The notes: generated by a model from the sequence alone, not told the origin. 64,000 nucleotides of DNA from an uncultured Clostridia bacterium (GCA_947166625.1 CAMVEX010000006.1:61179-125178), one strand, 5' to 3'; shown: positions 8,224 through 17,939, counted from the stretch's first letter. Numbers and translations are program-made.

Positions 8224-9252
8224 TCATTTCCCCCTTTCTTTCTGCCTGAGCCTCAGCTGACCGCAGGACGCATCGATATCCGACCCGAGTTTGCGTCTGA
8301 CGGTAGCGTTGATACCGCTCTTTTCCAGAATTTCGGTGAATTTTTTTACCCGTTCGGGGCTGCTCGGTCTGAACGGGCTGCCGCTGACCTCATTGACGGG
8401 TATCAGATTCACATGGCAGAGCATTCCCCTGAGCCTCGAAGCGAGCTCGCGCGCGCACTCATCGGAATCATTGACGCCCGAAAGCATCGAATACTCAAAT
8501 GAGATCCTGCGCGAGGTTTTTAATGTATATTCACGGCACACATCGAGCAGTTTCTCGATGGGATACCGGCTGTTTACGGGCATAATTCTGTTTCTTATCT
8601 CGTTATTGGGAGCGTGAAGAGAAACGGAGAGCGTGAGCTGCAAATGCTTTTGCATAAGCTTCTCTATCTCGGGCACAAGGCCGCAGGTGGAGAGGGAAAT
8701 ATTTCTCATGGAAAGATTGAGCCCCTTCTCATCGGTCGCGAGCGAAATAAAGCGCATCACATTATCGAAATTATCAAGCGGCTCGCCCATCCCCATAAGC
8801 ACGATGTGTGAGATCCTTTCACCCGACTCCTTTTGGGCAAGATATATCTCGCTGAGCATTTCTCCCGCAGTAAGGCGCCGCTTGAAGCCGCCTATGGTCG
8901 AAGCGCAGAAGGCGCACCCCATTTTACAGCCGACCTCGGTGGAAACGCAGAGTGACAATCCGTATTTATACTTCATTATCACACATTCCACATAGTCGCC
9001 GCCCTGCATCTCATAGAGCATTTTAACGGTACCGTCCGATGCGGTCTGTTTCCCCTTGACGGCGCAGGCGATAATGGGAAATTTTTCTTTTAACTCGGCC
9101 CGCAGGGTCTTGGGGAGATTGAGCATCTCATCATAATCAAGAGTCTGATGCTTATGGAGCCACTCCCAGACCTGCTTTGCTCTGAAAGTCTGTATTGAAT
9201 TTTGGGCAAACGCCTCTGAAAGCTCTTCAAAGGTCATGGAGAGAATATCCAT
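8224..9252 (-). CDS. rlmN: 23S rRNA (A2503-C2)/tRNA (A37-C2) methyltransferase RlmN
   Basis: A 342-residue radical SAM methyltransferase. The cluster-binding CX3CX2C motif is at C109, C113 and C116 (EVGCKMGCAFC). MGMGEPLDN follows, and the second catalytic cysteine is expected in the C-terminal SSCG-like stretch, here DASCGQL. The enzyme methylates A2503 of 23S rRNA and A37 of some tRNAs, improving decoding accuracy. Length is standard. The Shine-Dalgarno upstream of the ATG at 9252 is weak, so translation may depend on the preceding rsmB (12-base gap). Confidence 0.96.
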   Translation of the reverse strand: MDILSMTFEELSEAFAQNSIQTFRAKQVWEWLHKHQTLDYDEMLNLPKTLRAELKEKFPIIACAVKGKQTASDGTVKMLYEMQGGDYVECVIMKYKYGLSLCVSTEVGCKMGCAFCASTIGGFKRRLTAGEMLSEIYLAQKESGERISHIVLMGMGEPLDNFDNVMRFISLATDEKGLNLSMRNISLSTCGLVPEIEKLMQKHLQLTLSVSLHAPNNEIRNRIMPVNSRYPIEKLLDVCREYTLKTSRRISFEYSMLSGVNDSDECARELASRLRGMLCHVNLIPVNEVSGSPFRPSSPERVKKFTEILEKSGINATVRRKLGSDIDASCGQLRLRQKERGK

Positions 9253-9264
9253 AATAAAATCCGA

Positions 9265-10590
9265 TCAGTTGATTTTTTCAAACGCCGCTATAAAGAATCC
9301 GTCCGTACCGTGGAGATGCGGCATAAGAGTAAGATATTTATCCGTTTGGGAATATCTCGGGATCCTTGTGAGATAATCGGCGACTGTGAAATCGGGATGC
9401 TCCGCAAGGAATCTGTCACAGACTTCGTCATTCTCGGCGGGATTCAGAGTGCAGGTGGAATAAACTATCCTGCCGCCGGGCTTGAGATATCTGATGCTGT
9501 TACAGAGAATTTTATATTGAATCTCGGGAAGCTTATCTATCTCGGGCTTATTTTTGAAACGTATCTCGGGCTTGCGCCTGATGATTCCGAGACCCGAGCA
9601 AGGCACATCGCAGAGTATTCTGTCCGCAACGCCGTAATTGGGATTGTAGTATGAAGCATCGGAAAAATATGTGGAAACATTATCAAGACCGAGCCGCTTC
9701 GCGCCCTCTCTGATAAGCTCGACCCTTGACTGATAGATGTCAAACGATTTTACGGTGCCTTCGCCTTTCATAAGCTCGGCAACGGTGAAGGTCTTGCCGC
9801 CGGGAGCCGCGCACATATCAAAGACCGTATCTCCCGGATTTGCGTGAAGGGCAAGGCAGCAGAGCTGAGATGAAAGATCCTGAACATGAAATAGCCCTTC
9901 TTTATAAGCGGCAAGCTCATCGACCGGCCCCGTATTCTCAAGGACCATCGCATCCTTGAGAATGGTGGATGAATTGGCGACTACTCCGTCCTCCGCGAGC
10001 TTCCACATAAGATCTTCGGGATCGGTCTTGAGGGTATTTACTCTCACCGTCAGATCGGCGGGCTCCAGAGCTTTTGAAGCGAGCCCCTCGGCGTTTCGGT
10101 AGCCGTAAGCCTGGATCCACATCTCTATAAGCCACTGAGGGCATGAATATCTGACGGAGAGATACTCGGCGGTGCCTTCGTTGCCCTCGGGATATTTAAG
10201 GCCGTTGTCGGCAACTCTGCGAAGCACGGCATTTACAAGCGAGGCGGCGAATGAGGATTTATTCACCTTTGCGAGCTGAACGCTCTCACTTACGGCGGCG
10301 TGATCGGGGACCTTATCCATAAACAATATCTGATAAGCGCCGAGAACGAGTATCGTATGCAGCTCCGGCTTGAGTTTTTTTGCAGGCTGATTGAGATAAA
10401 GCCCGAGATTATAATCAATTATGATCATGTGATCGAGAGTGCCGTAAACGAGATTTGAGATAAATGCTCTGTCTCTCTCATCGAGCCCGGGATTTGCCGA
10501 GAGCATACTGTCAAGCACAAGGTTTGAATATGCTCCCTCCCGATGTATTTTAAGCAATGCCTCAAAGGCTATCTGGCGGGGATTTTTCAT
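9265..10590 (-). CDS. rsmB: 16S rRNA (cytosine-967-C5) methyltransferase RsmB
   Basis: A 441-residue two-part protein: an N-terminal NusB-like RNA-binding domain (about 1-140) and a C-terminal SAM-dependent m5C methyltransferase. Catalytic signatures are DMCAAPGGKT (SAM site), DVPCSG with the conserved cysteine, and STCTLNPAEN carrying the second cysteine used as nucleophile. Start ATG at 10590 after AAGGAG at 6 bases. It sits in the conserved def-fmt-rsmB-rlmN order, with a protease gene inserted between fmt and rsmB. Confidence 0.96.
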   Translation of the reverse strand: MKNPRQIAFEALLKIHREGAYSNLVLDSMLSANPGLDERDRAFISNLVYGTLDHMIIIDYNLGLYLNQPAKKLKPELHTILVLGAYQILFMDKVPDHAAVSESVQLAKVNKSSFAASLVNAVLRRVADNGLKYPEGNEGTAEYLSVRYSCPQWLIEMWIQAYGYRNAEGLASKALEPADLTVRVNTLKTDPEDLMWKLAEDGVVANSSTILKDAMVLENTGPVDELAAYKEGLFHVQDLSSQLCCLALHANPGDTVFDMCAAPGGKTFTVAELMKGEGTVKSFDIYQSRVELIREGAKRLGLDNVSTYFSDASYYNPNYGVADRILCDVPCSGLGIIRRKPEIRFKNKPEIDKLPEIQYKILCNSIRYLKPGGRIVYSTCTLNPAENDEVCDRFLAEHPDFTVADYLTRIPRYSQTDKYLTLMPHLHGTDGFFIAAFEKIN

Positions 10591-10600
10591 TGAAGGCTCC

Positions 10601-11302
10601 TTAATTTCTTCTGCCTGAGAAACGAATTATGATCCTGAGAAGGTTTGCGAGCGAAACGAGCATGGCTGCCACATAGGTCATTGCCGCGGCTCCGAGCACC
10701 TTTTTTGCGCCCGATACCTCTTCATCATAGAGCAGGTTTGTTTCGCTTATAACTTTGATCGCCCGTCTGCTCGCGTTGAATTCAACGGGCAGTGTGATGA
10801 GCTGGAAAATGAATACGGTGGCGTAAAGGAGAATGCCGATCGTAATGAGAATGCTGAATCCCTGAGCCACTCTGGCCGCTAAAAAAGCTCCGATAAGTAT
10901 GATGGGTATCGAAAGCGAGGAGCCGAAATTGCAAATCGGGATGATCGCGTTTCGAAGCTTTATCGGCGCGTAATTCTCGGCATACTGGGCGGCGTGACCC
11001 GCTTCGTGGCAGGCTACTCCGACTGCTGCAACCGAGGTGCTGTTATACACATCCTGCGACAGAGATATAACATTGGTTTTCGGATTGTAATTATCGGTCA
11101 GGGTGCCGCCTATCATCTGGATCGCGACATCGGTTATACCGTAATATGAGAGGATCGCCTGCGCAGCCTGCGCGCCGGTCAGCCCTCTTGTATTCCTCAC
11201 TTTTGAATACTTTGCATAGGTCGATTTGACTTTGTATTGCGCTATCATCGAGATAATGATAAACGGCACTACAAGAACAAGATACAGGGGATCGAAAAAC
11301 AT
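10601..11302 (-). CDS. YugP-type membrane zinc metallopeptidase
   Basis: A 233-residue putative neutral zinc metallopeptidase (Pfam PF04298, B. subtilis YugP family). An N-terminal membrane segment (about 4-20) is followed by the zinc motif HEAGH (H99, E100, H103) and at least two more membrane segments (about 130-170 and near 205-225). Substrates of the family are unknown. It lies between fmt and rsmB, in the same direction, with 13- and 10-base gaps and a good GAGGTG ribosome site. It is therefore part of the translation-factor operon, although it is not part of that block in Bacillus. Confidence 0.9.
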   Translation of the reverse strand: MFFDPLYLVLVVPFIIISMIAQYKVKSTYAKYSKVRNTRGLTGAQAAQAILSYYGITDVAIQMIGGTLTDNYNPKTNVISLSQDVYNSTSVAAVGVACHEAGHAAQYAENYAPIKLRNAIIPICNFGSSLSIPIILIGAFLAARVAQGFSILITIGILLYATVFIFQLITLPVEFNASRRAIKVISETNLLYDEEVSGAKKVLGAAAMTYVAAMLVSLANLLRIIIRFSGRRN

Positions 11303-11315
11303 TTCCGTTCACCTC

Positions 11316-12236
11316 TCAATCAAATTTATCCGCTCCGACAGGATTTCCTCTGAGATAATCTGCGGCGCTCATCGCCTTCTTATTCTCAGCCTGGAGAGTC
11401 AGTATTTCGATCGCTTTGCCGTCGCCGCAGGCAACGACCAGCCTTTTATTTTTTTCAATAATTTCACCGGGATTTTTTCCTGTTTCTCCGGCGAGGGCGG
11501 ATGAATGGATCTTGACCGTTTTGCCCTCAAGAGAGGCGCTCGCGCAAGGCCATCCGTAAAGCCCTCTTATCTGATTGTGGATCTTTCGGGCCGGATCATT
11601 CCAGTTTATCGGGGAGAGCGACTTTGATAGCATTGAAGCGTAGGTGGATTCTCCGCTCTGCTTAACGGGGTGAAGATTTCCGTCTATGAGCTCGTTTATT
11701 GTTTTTTCGAGCACATCGGCTCCCATGGCGGAGAGAGTGTCATGGAGCTCCTCGGCATTCATATTCTCCCCTATCTCCGTCTCTTCGCGAAGGAGCATAT
11801 CGCCCGTATCGAGCCCTTCATCCATCTGCATTGACGTTACGCCGGTCTTTTTAAGCCCGTTAAGGATGGCCCATTGGATTGGGGCGGCTCCCCTGAGCTC
11901 GGGCAGGAGCGAAGCGTGAATATTGATACACCCGTATTTGGGCTCATTGAGGATCTCGGCGGGGAGTATCTTGCCGTATGCCACAACGATAACAAGCTCG
12001 GGAGAAACGCTTCTGAGCATTTCGAGAGCCGTACCGTCCCTCATTTTTACCGGCTGAAAAACGGGAATGGAATATCTGAGCGCAAGCTCTTTGACGGGCG
12101 GCGGGGTCAGAACTCCGTGACGCCCTTTGGGTTTATCGGGCTGTGTAAAAACGCCCGTGACCTCCTGCCCCATATCTATCAGCCTTTGAAGGCACGGCAC
12201 CGCAAAATCCGGGGTGCCCATAAAAACAATTCTCAT
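11316..12236 (-). CDS. fmt: Methionyl-tRNA formyltransferase
   Basis: A 306-residue enzyme that transfers the formyl group of 10-formyl-THF to initiator Met-tRNA. The catalytic triad is visible: N105, H107 (NIHASLLPELRGAAPI) and D143 (GLDTGDM). The N-terminal VFMGTPDFAVP is the family hallmark, and the C-terminal tRNA-binding OB domain covers about 205-300. The start ATG overlaps the def stop by 4 bases (ATGA type), so fmt and def are co-translated, matching their consecutive action on formyl-Met. Confidence 0.97.
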   Translation of the reverse strand: MRIVFMGTPDFAVPCLQRLIDMGQEVTGVFTQPDKPKGRHGVLTPPPVKELALRYSIPVFQPVKMRDGTALEMLRSVSPELVIVVAYGKILPAEILNEPKYGCINIHASLLPELRGAAPIQWAILNGLKKTGVTSMQMDEGLDTGDMLLREETEIGENMNAEELHDTLSAMGADVLEKTINELIDGNLHPVKQSGESTYASMLSKSLSPINWNDPARKIHNQIRGLYGWPCASASLEGKTVKIHSSALAGETGKNPGEIIEKNKRLVVACGDGKAIEILTLQAENKKAMSAADYLRGNPVGADKFD

Positions 12237-12721
12237 TTATCGTTCCCTTTATTTTCCGTGATCTCAACGGCCTCGTGAATTTCTCTGTCCGTAAAAAGGA
12301 CTCCGTCAAGATGATCTATCTCATGGCAGAAGCATCTCGCTTTGAGACCTTCGCCTTTATATACGCACCAGTTACCGTTTCTATCCTGCGCTTTGACTCT
12401 GACCACGGCGGGGCGCAGAGTAATGCCGCTTTCGCCGGGAAGGGAGAGGCATCCCTCAGCCTCACGCTGCTCGCCCTCGGTATCGATGATCTCGGGATTC
12501 ACAAGCTCAAGATAATCGCTTCTGTCCTGAGAGCAATCCACAACGATAACCCTCCTGAGAATGCCGACCTGCACCGCAGCGAGGCCCACTCCGTTATTGA
12601 GATACATGGTTTCTCTCATATCATCGAGAAGCTGCCAAAGGCGTTTATCGAATTTTTCGACGGGTCTTGATTTTTTGCGGAGAATATCGTCTCCGACTTT
12701 GACTATATTGCGTATTGCCAT
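12233..12721 (-). CDS. def: Peptide deformylase
   Basis: A 162-residue metallo-deformylase that removes the formyl group from new proteins. All three motifs are present: GVGLAAVQVG (Q51), EGCLSLPG (metal ligand C91) and HEIDHLDG (H133, E134, H137). GVGLAAVQ replaces the more common GxGLAAPQ, a Pro-to-Val change next to the glutamine. Start ATG after GAGGTG, which lies over the stop region of priA. It overlaps fmt by 4 bases. Confidence 0.96.
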   Translation of the reverse strand: MAIRNIVKVGDDILRKKSRPVEKFDKRLWQLLDDMRETMYLNNGVGLAAVQVGILRRVIVVDCSQDRSDYLELVNPEIIDTEGEQREAEGCLSLPGESGITLRPAVVRVKAQDRNGNWCVYKGEGLKARCFCHEIDHLDGVLFTDREIHEAVEITENKGNDK

Positions 12722-12729
12722 AATTCACC

Positions 12730-15174
12730 TCAAAGCACGGTATCCGGATTCATATCCGCATAAACCGTCACATTCTTGAATTCAGGATCTGAACCTGCAG
12801 ATTTTAATAGCTCCGAAATCATAGCCCTGAAACGGGCGGTATTCCTGCATTTGATTATGATTCTGTATCTGTATCTGCCCGCCACCTTCGCCACTCTCGC
12901 GGGAACGGGGCCGAGCACGATTATTTTTTCATCCTTATATTTTTCACCGGACATGGATTTTATCCGGGAGACAGCCTCTACGGCCGCCATTCTTGTTTTT
13001 TGCTCATCCTCACACACAAGACCGAGCACGCAAATATCGCAATAAGGCGGATAAATCATCGCCTTGCGGATCCGTATCTCGGAGCCGAAAAATTCATCAT
13101 AATCCTGCCTTGCGGCTATCCTTATGATCTCATTCTCGGGGGTGAGGGTCTGGATTATCGCTTTGCCTTTACCGGCTCCTCTGCCGCTCCTGCCTATCAC
13201 CTGAGTGAGAAGGGAAAAGGTCTTTTCGAGAGATCTGAAATCGTCATTGTAAAGCTGCTGATCTACCGAGATGACACCCACGAGCGTGACATTCGGAAAA
13301 TCGAGCCCTTTGGCAACCATCTGGGTGCCGAGCATTATATCGTAATCGCCTCTGCCGAAGGCGCTGAAGAGCTTTTCGTGGCTGTCTTTTGAGCCGGTCG
13401 TATCCGCATCCATGCGAAGTATTCTCGCCTGCGGAAACAGTGCCGAAAGCTCATCCTGGATCTTTTGGGTGCCGTAGCCGGCATATCTTACAGACTGCTC
13501 GCCGCACTCGTGGCATACCCCCGTAAAGGGAGCGGTATAGCCGCAATAATGGCATACGAGCCTGTTATTCGCTCTGTGATATGTGAGAGAAATGCTGCAA
13601 TGCGGGCAGGTGAGCACCTTGCCGCAGGCATCGCACACCGCGAATGTATTATAACCTCGGCGGTTGATAAGCAGAATTGACTGCCTGTGATTTTCAATAT
13701 TTTGCTCCAGCGCTTCATAGAGCTCCCTGCTCACTTCGGTACAGCCCGCCATCTTTTCGCTCACTCTCATATCGACGGTAACTACATCGGGCATCTCAGC
13801 CGCGCCGTATCTTGAGGTGAGAGTGCAGAGCTCATAATTGCCCTTGAGGGCGTTTGCGTAGGTTTCGACCCTCGGGGTCGCCGAGGCGAGTATCAGCAGG
13901 GCTTTATTGTAAGCGCATCTGAATTTTGCCGCCCAAGCGGCGTCATATCTCGGAGTCTGCTCCGATTTATAGGTATGCTCCTGCTCCTCATCAATAATGA
14001 TAAGACCGATATTTTCGAGCGGGGCGAATATTGCGCTTCTGGTGCCGATAACTATTCTTTTCTCGCCCTTTTTTACGAGCTTCCACTGCTCGCTTCTCTC
14101 TCTTATCGAGAGAGCGGAATGAAACACCGCCACATCGTTGCCGTAGCGCTTGCAAAAAATTCCGAGCGCCTGCGGTGTAAGACCGATCTCGGGGACGAGA
14201 AGGATGACCGTTTTGCCGCTGTCAAGCACCTCGTCTATCACGCTGATATACACGGATGTTTTTCCGCTGCCGGTAACTCCGTATAGCAATGCGGTCGAGC
14301 GCTCGCCGGATTTTGCAAGAGAAATCAGCTTTTTTGAAGCCTCGCTCTGCTCATCGGTAAGCTTTATGGGAGCCCTTTCACCGTCCGGAATAGGTGAATC
14401 GCGGAAAAAATCTATCTCGACCTCATAGAATTCAGCCGCGCCGTTTTTGACAAGCGCGTTGACCACGGCAGGCGTATAGCCGGTGAAATAGCATATTTCT
14501 TTGACCGAAGCCGCGCCGGTATCGCAGAGCAGATCGTAAACCTCTCTCTGCTTTTTGCTCAGCTTTGCTTCAAAACTGTCTTCCGGGAGAGGTCTGACCA
14601 TTTTTGCGGTCAGATCGCCGAGGTTTCTGACGGCATCCGCTCGCGAAAGAAGGATCCCTTTCTTCACAAGGCCGTCAAGATTGAGGGATTTAAGGTCGAT
14701 ACCGAGATTTTTGGATATCAGATCGTCTCTTACATATTCCCCTCTTGCGGTAAGGAAATCATAGATTTCCCGTGCTTCATCTTTCAGGGCGGAAATGTAT
14801 GCTTCACCCGCTTCGGGATTCGCGGCGTAGAGCTTGACGATACGGTAATTTATACCCGCGGGCAGCATCGCTTTCGCCGCCTCATAACGGGTGCAAAAGG
14901 TCATATCCGCGATATTTGAGGCGAGAGAGAGCATTTCATCGCTCAGCAGCGGGCTCTCATCGCGCACCTCAGAAATCTTTTTAAGGCGGGTACCCTCCGA
15001 TTCATCGGAAACGGAGAATATTATCCCGAGGGATTTCCTGTTCCCGTTGCCGAAAGGCACGGTGACACGGCAGCCGGGAACTGCCCTGTCTTCAAGCGAC
15101 TCGGGAATGATGTAGGTAAACTCGGTATCAAAGGAATAATTCGCCGCCTCAACAGCGACCTTTGCATACTTCAC
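12730..15174 (-). CDS. priA: Primosomal helicase PriA
   Basis: An 814-residue replication-restart helicase that loads the replisome at stalled forks. The N-terminal DNA-binding domain (1-105) is followed by a winged-helix region, then the SF2 helicase core with Walker A GVTGSGKT and DEEQ (IIDEEQEH). A zinc-binding insertion has eight cysteines arranged as CDACGKVLTCPHC ... CHYCG ... CHECG, and a C-terminal lobe contains VIGRSGRGAGKG. The start is GTG at 15174 behind GGTGGTG. In Bacillus the coaBC (dfp) gene lies between rpoZ and priA; here only 33 bases separate them. Confidence 0.96.
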   Translation of the reverse strand: MKYAKVAVEAANYSFDTEFTYIIPESLEDRAVPGCRVTVPFGNGNRKSLGIIFSVSDESEGTRLKKISEVRDESPLLSDEMLSLASNIADMTFCTRYEAAKAMLPAGINYRIVKLYAANPEAGEAYISALKDEAREIYDFLTARGEYVRDDLISKNLGIDLKSLNLDGLVKKGILLSRADAVRNLGDLTAKMVRPLPEDSFEAKLSKKQREVYDLLCDTGAASVKEICYFTGYTPAVVNALVKNGAAEFYEVEIDFFRDSPIPDGERAPIKLTDEQSEASKKLISLAKSGERSTALLYGVTGSGKTSVYISVIDEVLDSGKTVILLVPEIGLTPQALGIFCKRYGNDVAVFHSALSIRERSEQWKLVKKGEKRIVIGTRSAIFAPLENIGLIIIDEEQEHTYKSEQTPRYDAAWAAKFRCAYNKALLILASATPRVETYANALKGNYELCTLTSRYGAAEMPDVVTVDMRVSEKMAGCTEVSRELYEALEQNIENHRQSILLINRRGYNTFAVCDACGKVLTCPHCSISLTYHRANNRLVCHYCGYTAPFTGVCHECGEQSVRYAGYGTQKIQDELSALFPQARILRMDADTTGSKDSHEKLFSAFGRGDYDIMLGTQMVAKGLDFPNVTLVGVISVDQQLYNDDFRSLEKTFSLLTQVIGRSGRGAGKGKAIIQTLTPENEIIRIAARQDYDEFFGSEIRIRKAMIYPPYCDICVLGLVCEDEQKTRMAAVEAVSRIKSMSGEKYKDEKIIVLGPVPARVAKVAGRYRYRIIIKCRNTARFRAMISELLKSAGSDPEFKNVTVYADMNPDTVL

Positions 15175-15207
15175 TCAATCACCACCCCGTATCGGCTGAA
15201 TTTCAAA

Positions 15208-15417
15208 TCAAAGATTTCTTATCTCTTCCGGCTCAACTATGACATATTCCCCGTCGAGTATTTCATCAAGGGCGAGCGTTACGGGCTTCTCGGTAAGAAT
15301 CTCGCCCTCCGCCTTCGCTTCCTCAGATATTTCTCTTGCTCTTTTTGCGGTCGCGGTGACAAGGGAATATCTGCTCAGATGATCTTTAAGAATACCGCTC
15401 AAATCGGGATTAAACAT
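15208..15417 (-). CDS. rpoZ: RNA polymerase omega subunit
   Basis: A 69-residue omega protein, the small subunit that assists assembly of beta' into RNA polymerase. It shows the family core YSLVTATAKRAREISEEA and the conserved KPVTLALDEI segment. The start ATG at 15417 follows GAGGT at 8 bases and overlaps the gmk stop by 8 bases. Placement directly after gmk is conserved across Firmicutes. Confidence 0.93.
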   Translation of the reverse strand: MFNPDLSGILKDHLSRYSLVTATAKRAREISEEAKAEGEILTEKPVTLALDEILDGEYVIVEPEEIRNL

Positions 15418-16024
15418 TGTTGATTACCTCACTTATGATATTTTTGTTGCGTATAAATTTCATTTTTTCCGCTCTGATGACCGTTTCAAAATCGTTTACG
15501 GCTCTGTCGAGCGAATCATTGACGACCACATAATTGAATTCTCCAGCTCGCCTGATCTCCTGCTCGGCGATAAAGAGGCGGTGGGAAAGGGATTCGTCGT
15601 CTTCCGTCCCTCTCTGCCTCAGGCGCTCTTCGAGGACCGACACCGACGGAGGCATAAGAAATATCGTGACCGCGTCGGGATACATCCTGCGTATTTTGGC
15701 GGCGCCCTGCACCTCTATCTCGAGCACTACATTGATGCCCTCTCTGAGCATCTCATCGACCGGAGCCTTTGGGGTGCCGTAATAATTGCCGGCATACTGA
15801 GCATATTCGAGCATTTCACCGTCTGCGATCTTCTTTTCAAAATAATCGCGGGTAACGAAATAATAATCCGTACCGTCTGTTTCGCCGCCGCGCATCTGCC
15901 TCGTGGTCATCGAAATGGAAACTCTGATATCATTGTTTTTTTCGATAAGCCTTCTGAGCACGGTATCTTTACCGCTGCCGGACGGACCGGAAAGAACGAT
16001 CAGAATACCCTCCGACTCATTCAT
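15410..16024 (-). CDS. gmk: Guanylate kinase
   Basis: A 204-residue GMP kinase (ATP + GMP to ADP + GDP). P-loop [12 protein letters not shown]-binding region [17 protein letters not shown], and lid residues [13 protein letters not shown] are visible. The longest frame starts at 16057, but GAGGAGG at 16031-16037 fits only the ATG at 16024 (6 bases away). The upstream in-frame ATGs are inside or before that site. The ribosome site lies within the acidic tail codons of remA and the genes overlap by 8 bases. Confidence 0.96.
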   Translation of the reverse strand: MNESEGILIVLSGPSGSGKDTVLRRLIEKNNDIRVSISMTTRQMRGGETDGTDYYFVTRDYFEKKIADGEMLEYAQYAGNYYGTPKAPVDEMLREGINVVLEIEVQGAAKIRRMYPDAVTIFLMPPSVSVLEERLRQRGTEDDESLSHRLFIAEQEIRRAGEFNYVVVNDSLDRAVNDFETVIRAEKMKFIRNKNIISEVINNV

Positions 16025-16283
16025 ATTCATCCTCCTCATCTTCTGCGGAATCATCATAAATACGGTTTGCGACAGTCTCGCTCTGAAGATAGGTGAGAAT
16101 TATATGGTCACTGTCCGTAATAATTACCGCCCTTGTACGCCTGCCGTGAGTGGCGTCGATAATATTGCCGTTTTCTTTAGCCTCCTGTATCATTCGCTTT
16201 ACGGGAGCCGAATCGGGGCTGACTATCGCCACTATCCTGCCGGCGTTTATAACATTGCCGAAGCCTATATTGATAAGTTTCAC
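16017..16283 (-). CDS. remA: RemA/DUF370 family DNA-binding regulator
   Basis: An 88-residue homologue of B. subtilis RemA (YlzA), a ring-forming DNA-binding protein that activates biofilm-matrix and osmoprotection genes. Family features are [18 protein letters not shown], the SPDSAPVKR motif and [15 protein letters not shown]. An acidic tail ([12 protein letters not shown]) extends beyond the core and its codons carry the gmk ribosome site. The start is GTG at 16283 with GGGTGG upstream overlapping the yicC stop. Targets in this organism are unknown. Confidence 0.93.
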   Translation of the reverse strand: MKLINIGFGNVINAGRIVAIVSPDSAPVKRMIQEAKENGNIIDATHGRRTRAVIITDSDHIILTYLQSETVANRIYDDSAEDEEDEYE

Positions 16284-16292
16284 TGAACCACC

Positions 16293-17171
16293 CTATTCAA
16301 TATTCTGAATCTGTTCTCTGATTTTTTCTATCTCGGCTTTGATATCCACCACCGCGCGGGCAATCTCAACATCGTTGCCCTTTGAGCCGATGGTATTGGC
16401 TTCTCTGTTCATCTCCTGAACGAGGAAATCCATCTTTTTGCCGGTCGCCTCGTCGGAATCGAGGAAAACCCTCATCTGATCAATATGGCTGCGAAGCCTG
16501 ACCGTTTCTTCTGCGACGGCAACCTTATCGGCGAATATCGCCGCCTCGGTAAGGATCCTCTGCTCGTCAATATGGACATCGCCGAGAAGGTCATTGAGAC
16601 GGGCGAGCAGTTTATCATTATATTCTCTGACGGTTTCGGGAGATCTCACTTCAACAAATGCTACCTTATCGAGAATGGCGTCAAGGCGTGAGCTGACATC
16701 CGCTTTGAGGCGCTCGCCCTCCTTTTCGCGCATCTGAAGGAATTTTTCGAGCGAAGAAGCGGCAACCTGAGAAACAGCTGCCCAGATCCTTTCTTCATCC
16801 GCCTCCTGCTTGCGAATTATCAGGGTATCCGGAGCCTTGACTATATCGGAGACCTTAATATCGTTTTCAAGCGAAAAAACTTCGGAAATCTCTTTGTATG
16901 CCGCAAGGTAACTGCCGACAAGCGGACGGTTGACCTCAACGACTGTGTCCGGCTCTTCGGTCGCCTCGATCGAGACATAACATTCGAGCTTTCCCCTCGT
17001 GATCTTTCCGGCAAAAAAGCTCTTGAGCTTTTCATCGAGGAAGCCGTAATTGCGGGGAAGTTTTGAGCTGAATTCAAAATATCTGTGATTTACGCTTTTG
17101 ATCTCAACCGTAATATTCATACCGTCAACGGCGCAGGTCTGCCTGCCGTATCCGGTCATGCTTTTTATCAT
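16293..17171 (-). CDS. yloC: YicC/YloC family endoribonuclease
   Basis: A 292-residue YicC-family protein. Family hallmarks are the N-terminal MIKSMTGYG, EIKSVNHRYFE, the LPRNYGFLDEKLK region and the C-terminal block around MDFLVQEMNREANTIGSKG. YicC and its B. subtilis homologue YloC are endoribonucleases acting on small or structured RNAs. Start chosen at ATG 17171, 8 bases after GGAG, so the protein begins MIKSMTGYG; the GTG three codons upstream overlaps the ribosome site. It stands directly before remA-gmk, the conserved Firmicute order. Confidence 0.94.
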   Translation of the reverse strand: MIKSMTGYGRQTCAVDGMNITVEIKSVNHRYFEFSSKLPRNYGFLDEKLKSFFAGKITRGKLECYVSIEATEEPDTVVEVNRPLVGSYLAAYKEISEVFSLENDIKVSDIVKAPDTLIIRKQEADEERIWAAVSQVAASSLEKFLQMREKEGERLKADVSSRLDAILDKVAFVEVRSPETVREYNDKLLARLNDLLGDVHIDEQRILTEAAIFADKVAVAEETVRLRSHIDQMRVFLDSDEATGKKMDFLVQEMNREANTIGSKGNDVEIARAVVDIKAEIEKIREQIQNIE

Positions 17172-17192
17172 CGGTATCACTCCATTTGCGGG

Positions 17193-17939
17193 TTAATTAT
17201 CTGTATTCGCTTTGACCGCTGCGCAGGCGAGCAAAGAATTGACTTCCTTTTCGGTCAGCTCGCGGTATTTGCCGACCGGCAGAGTGCCCAGACGGACATT
17301 GCCCACGGCGGTCCTTTTAAGGCGCGAGACCTCAAGCCCTATCTCTTCGCACATACGCCTTATCTGGCGGTTGCGCCCTTCATAGAGAACTATCTCGATC
17401 ACGCTCCTGCCCTGCGCTTTGTCAATGATGTTGACATCGGCGGGCGCGGTCATCCTGCCGTCAAGCTCGATACCGCCCGCAAGCTTCTCGGCCTGCGATT
17501 TGGTGATCTCGGAACGCACCGTCACCCTGTAGGTTTTGGGGACATGGTGCCTAGGATGCATCATGGCATTGGCAAACTCACCGTCATTCGTAAGGATAAG
17601 CGCTCCCTCCGACACGCGGTCAAGCCTGCCGACGGGATAAAGACGGGCTTTGATATCGGAAACCAGCTCCGTGACGCATTTGCGCCCGAGATCGTCATCC
17701 GTAGTCGTGACATATCCTCTCGGCTTGTTGAGCAGGATATAATAGTGAGTTTTGACCGTATTCACTCTTTTGCCGCTGACGGTGACGGTATCCGACTTGG
17801 GATCGACACTGTCTCCCACGCAGGCGACGCGGTTATTTACGCGCACCTTGCCCGCCGCGATAAGTTCCTCGCTCTTGCGCCTTGAAGCAACGCCCGCCTG
17901 AGACAGGAATTTTTGCAGTCTTATTTTGGTATCTGCCAC
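17193..17939 (-). CDS. rluB: RluB/RsuA family pseudouridine synthase
   Basis: About 248 residues: N-terminal S4 RNA-binding domain (RLQKFLSQAGVASRRKSEELI), then the synthase domain with catalytic Asp in YPVGRLDRVSEG, plus NKPRGYVTT and GRNRQIRRM. It belongs to the RluB/RluE/RsuA group that modifies 23S rRNA (or 16S). The longest frame begins at 18008 inside the preceding gene, but S4-domain homology begins near residue 24. The GTG at 17939 with GAGG 8 bases upstream fits, leaving 19 bases after the gerW-like stop. Confidence 0.92.
   Translation of the reverse strand: MADTKIRLQKFLSQAGVASRRKSEELIAAGKVRVNNRVACVGDSVDPKSDTVTVSGKRVNTVKTHYYILLNKPRGYVTTTDDDLGRKCVTELVSDIKARLYPVGRLDRVSEGALILTNDGEFANAMMHPRHHVPKTYRVTVRSEITKSQAEKLAGGIELDGRMTAPADVNIIDKAQGRSVIEIVLYEGRNRQIRRMCEEIGLEVSRLKRTAVGNVRLGTLPVGKYRELTEKEVNSLLACAAVKANTDN

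Noticed and set aside
17085..17885. A 266-codon plus-strand frame opposite yicC and rluB
   Set aside because: It spans two genes in antisense and has no plausible translation signal.
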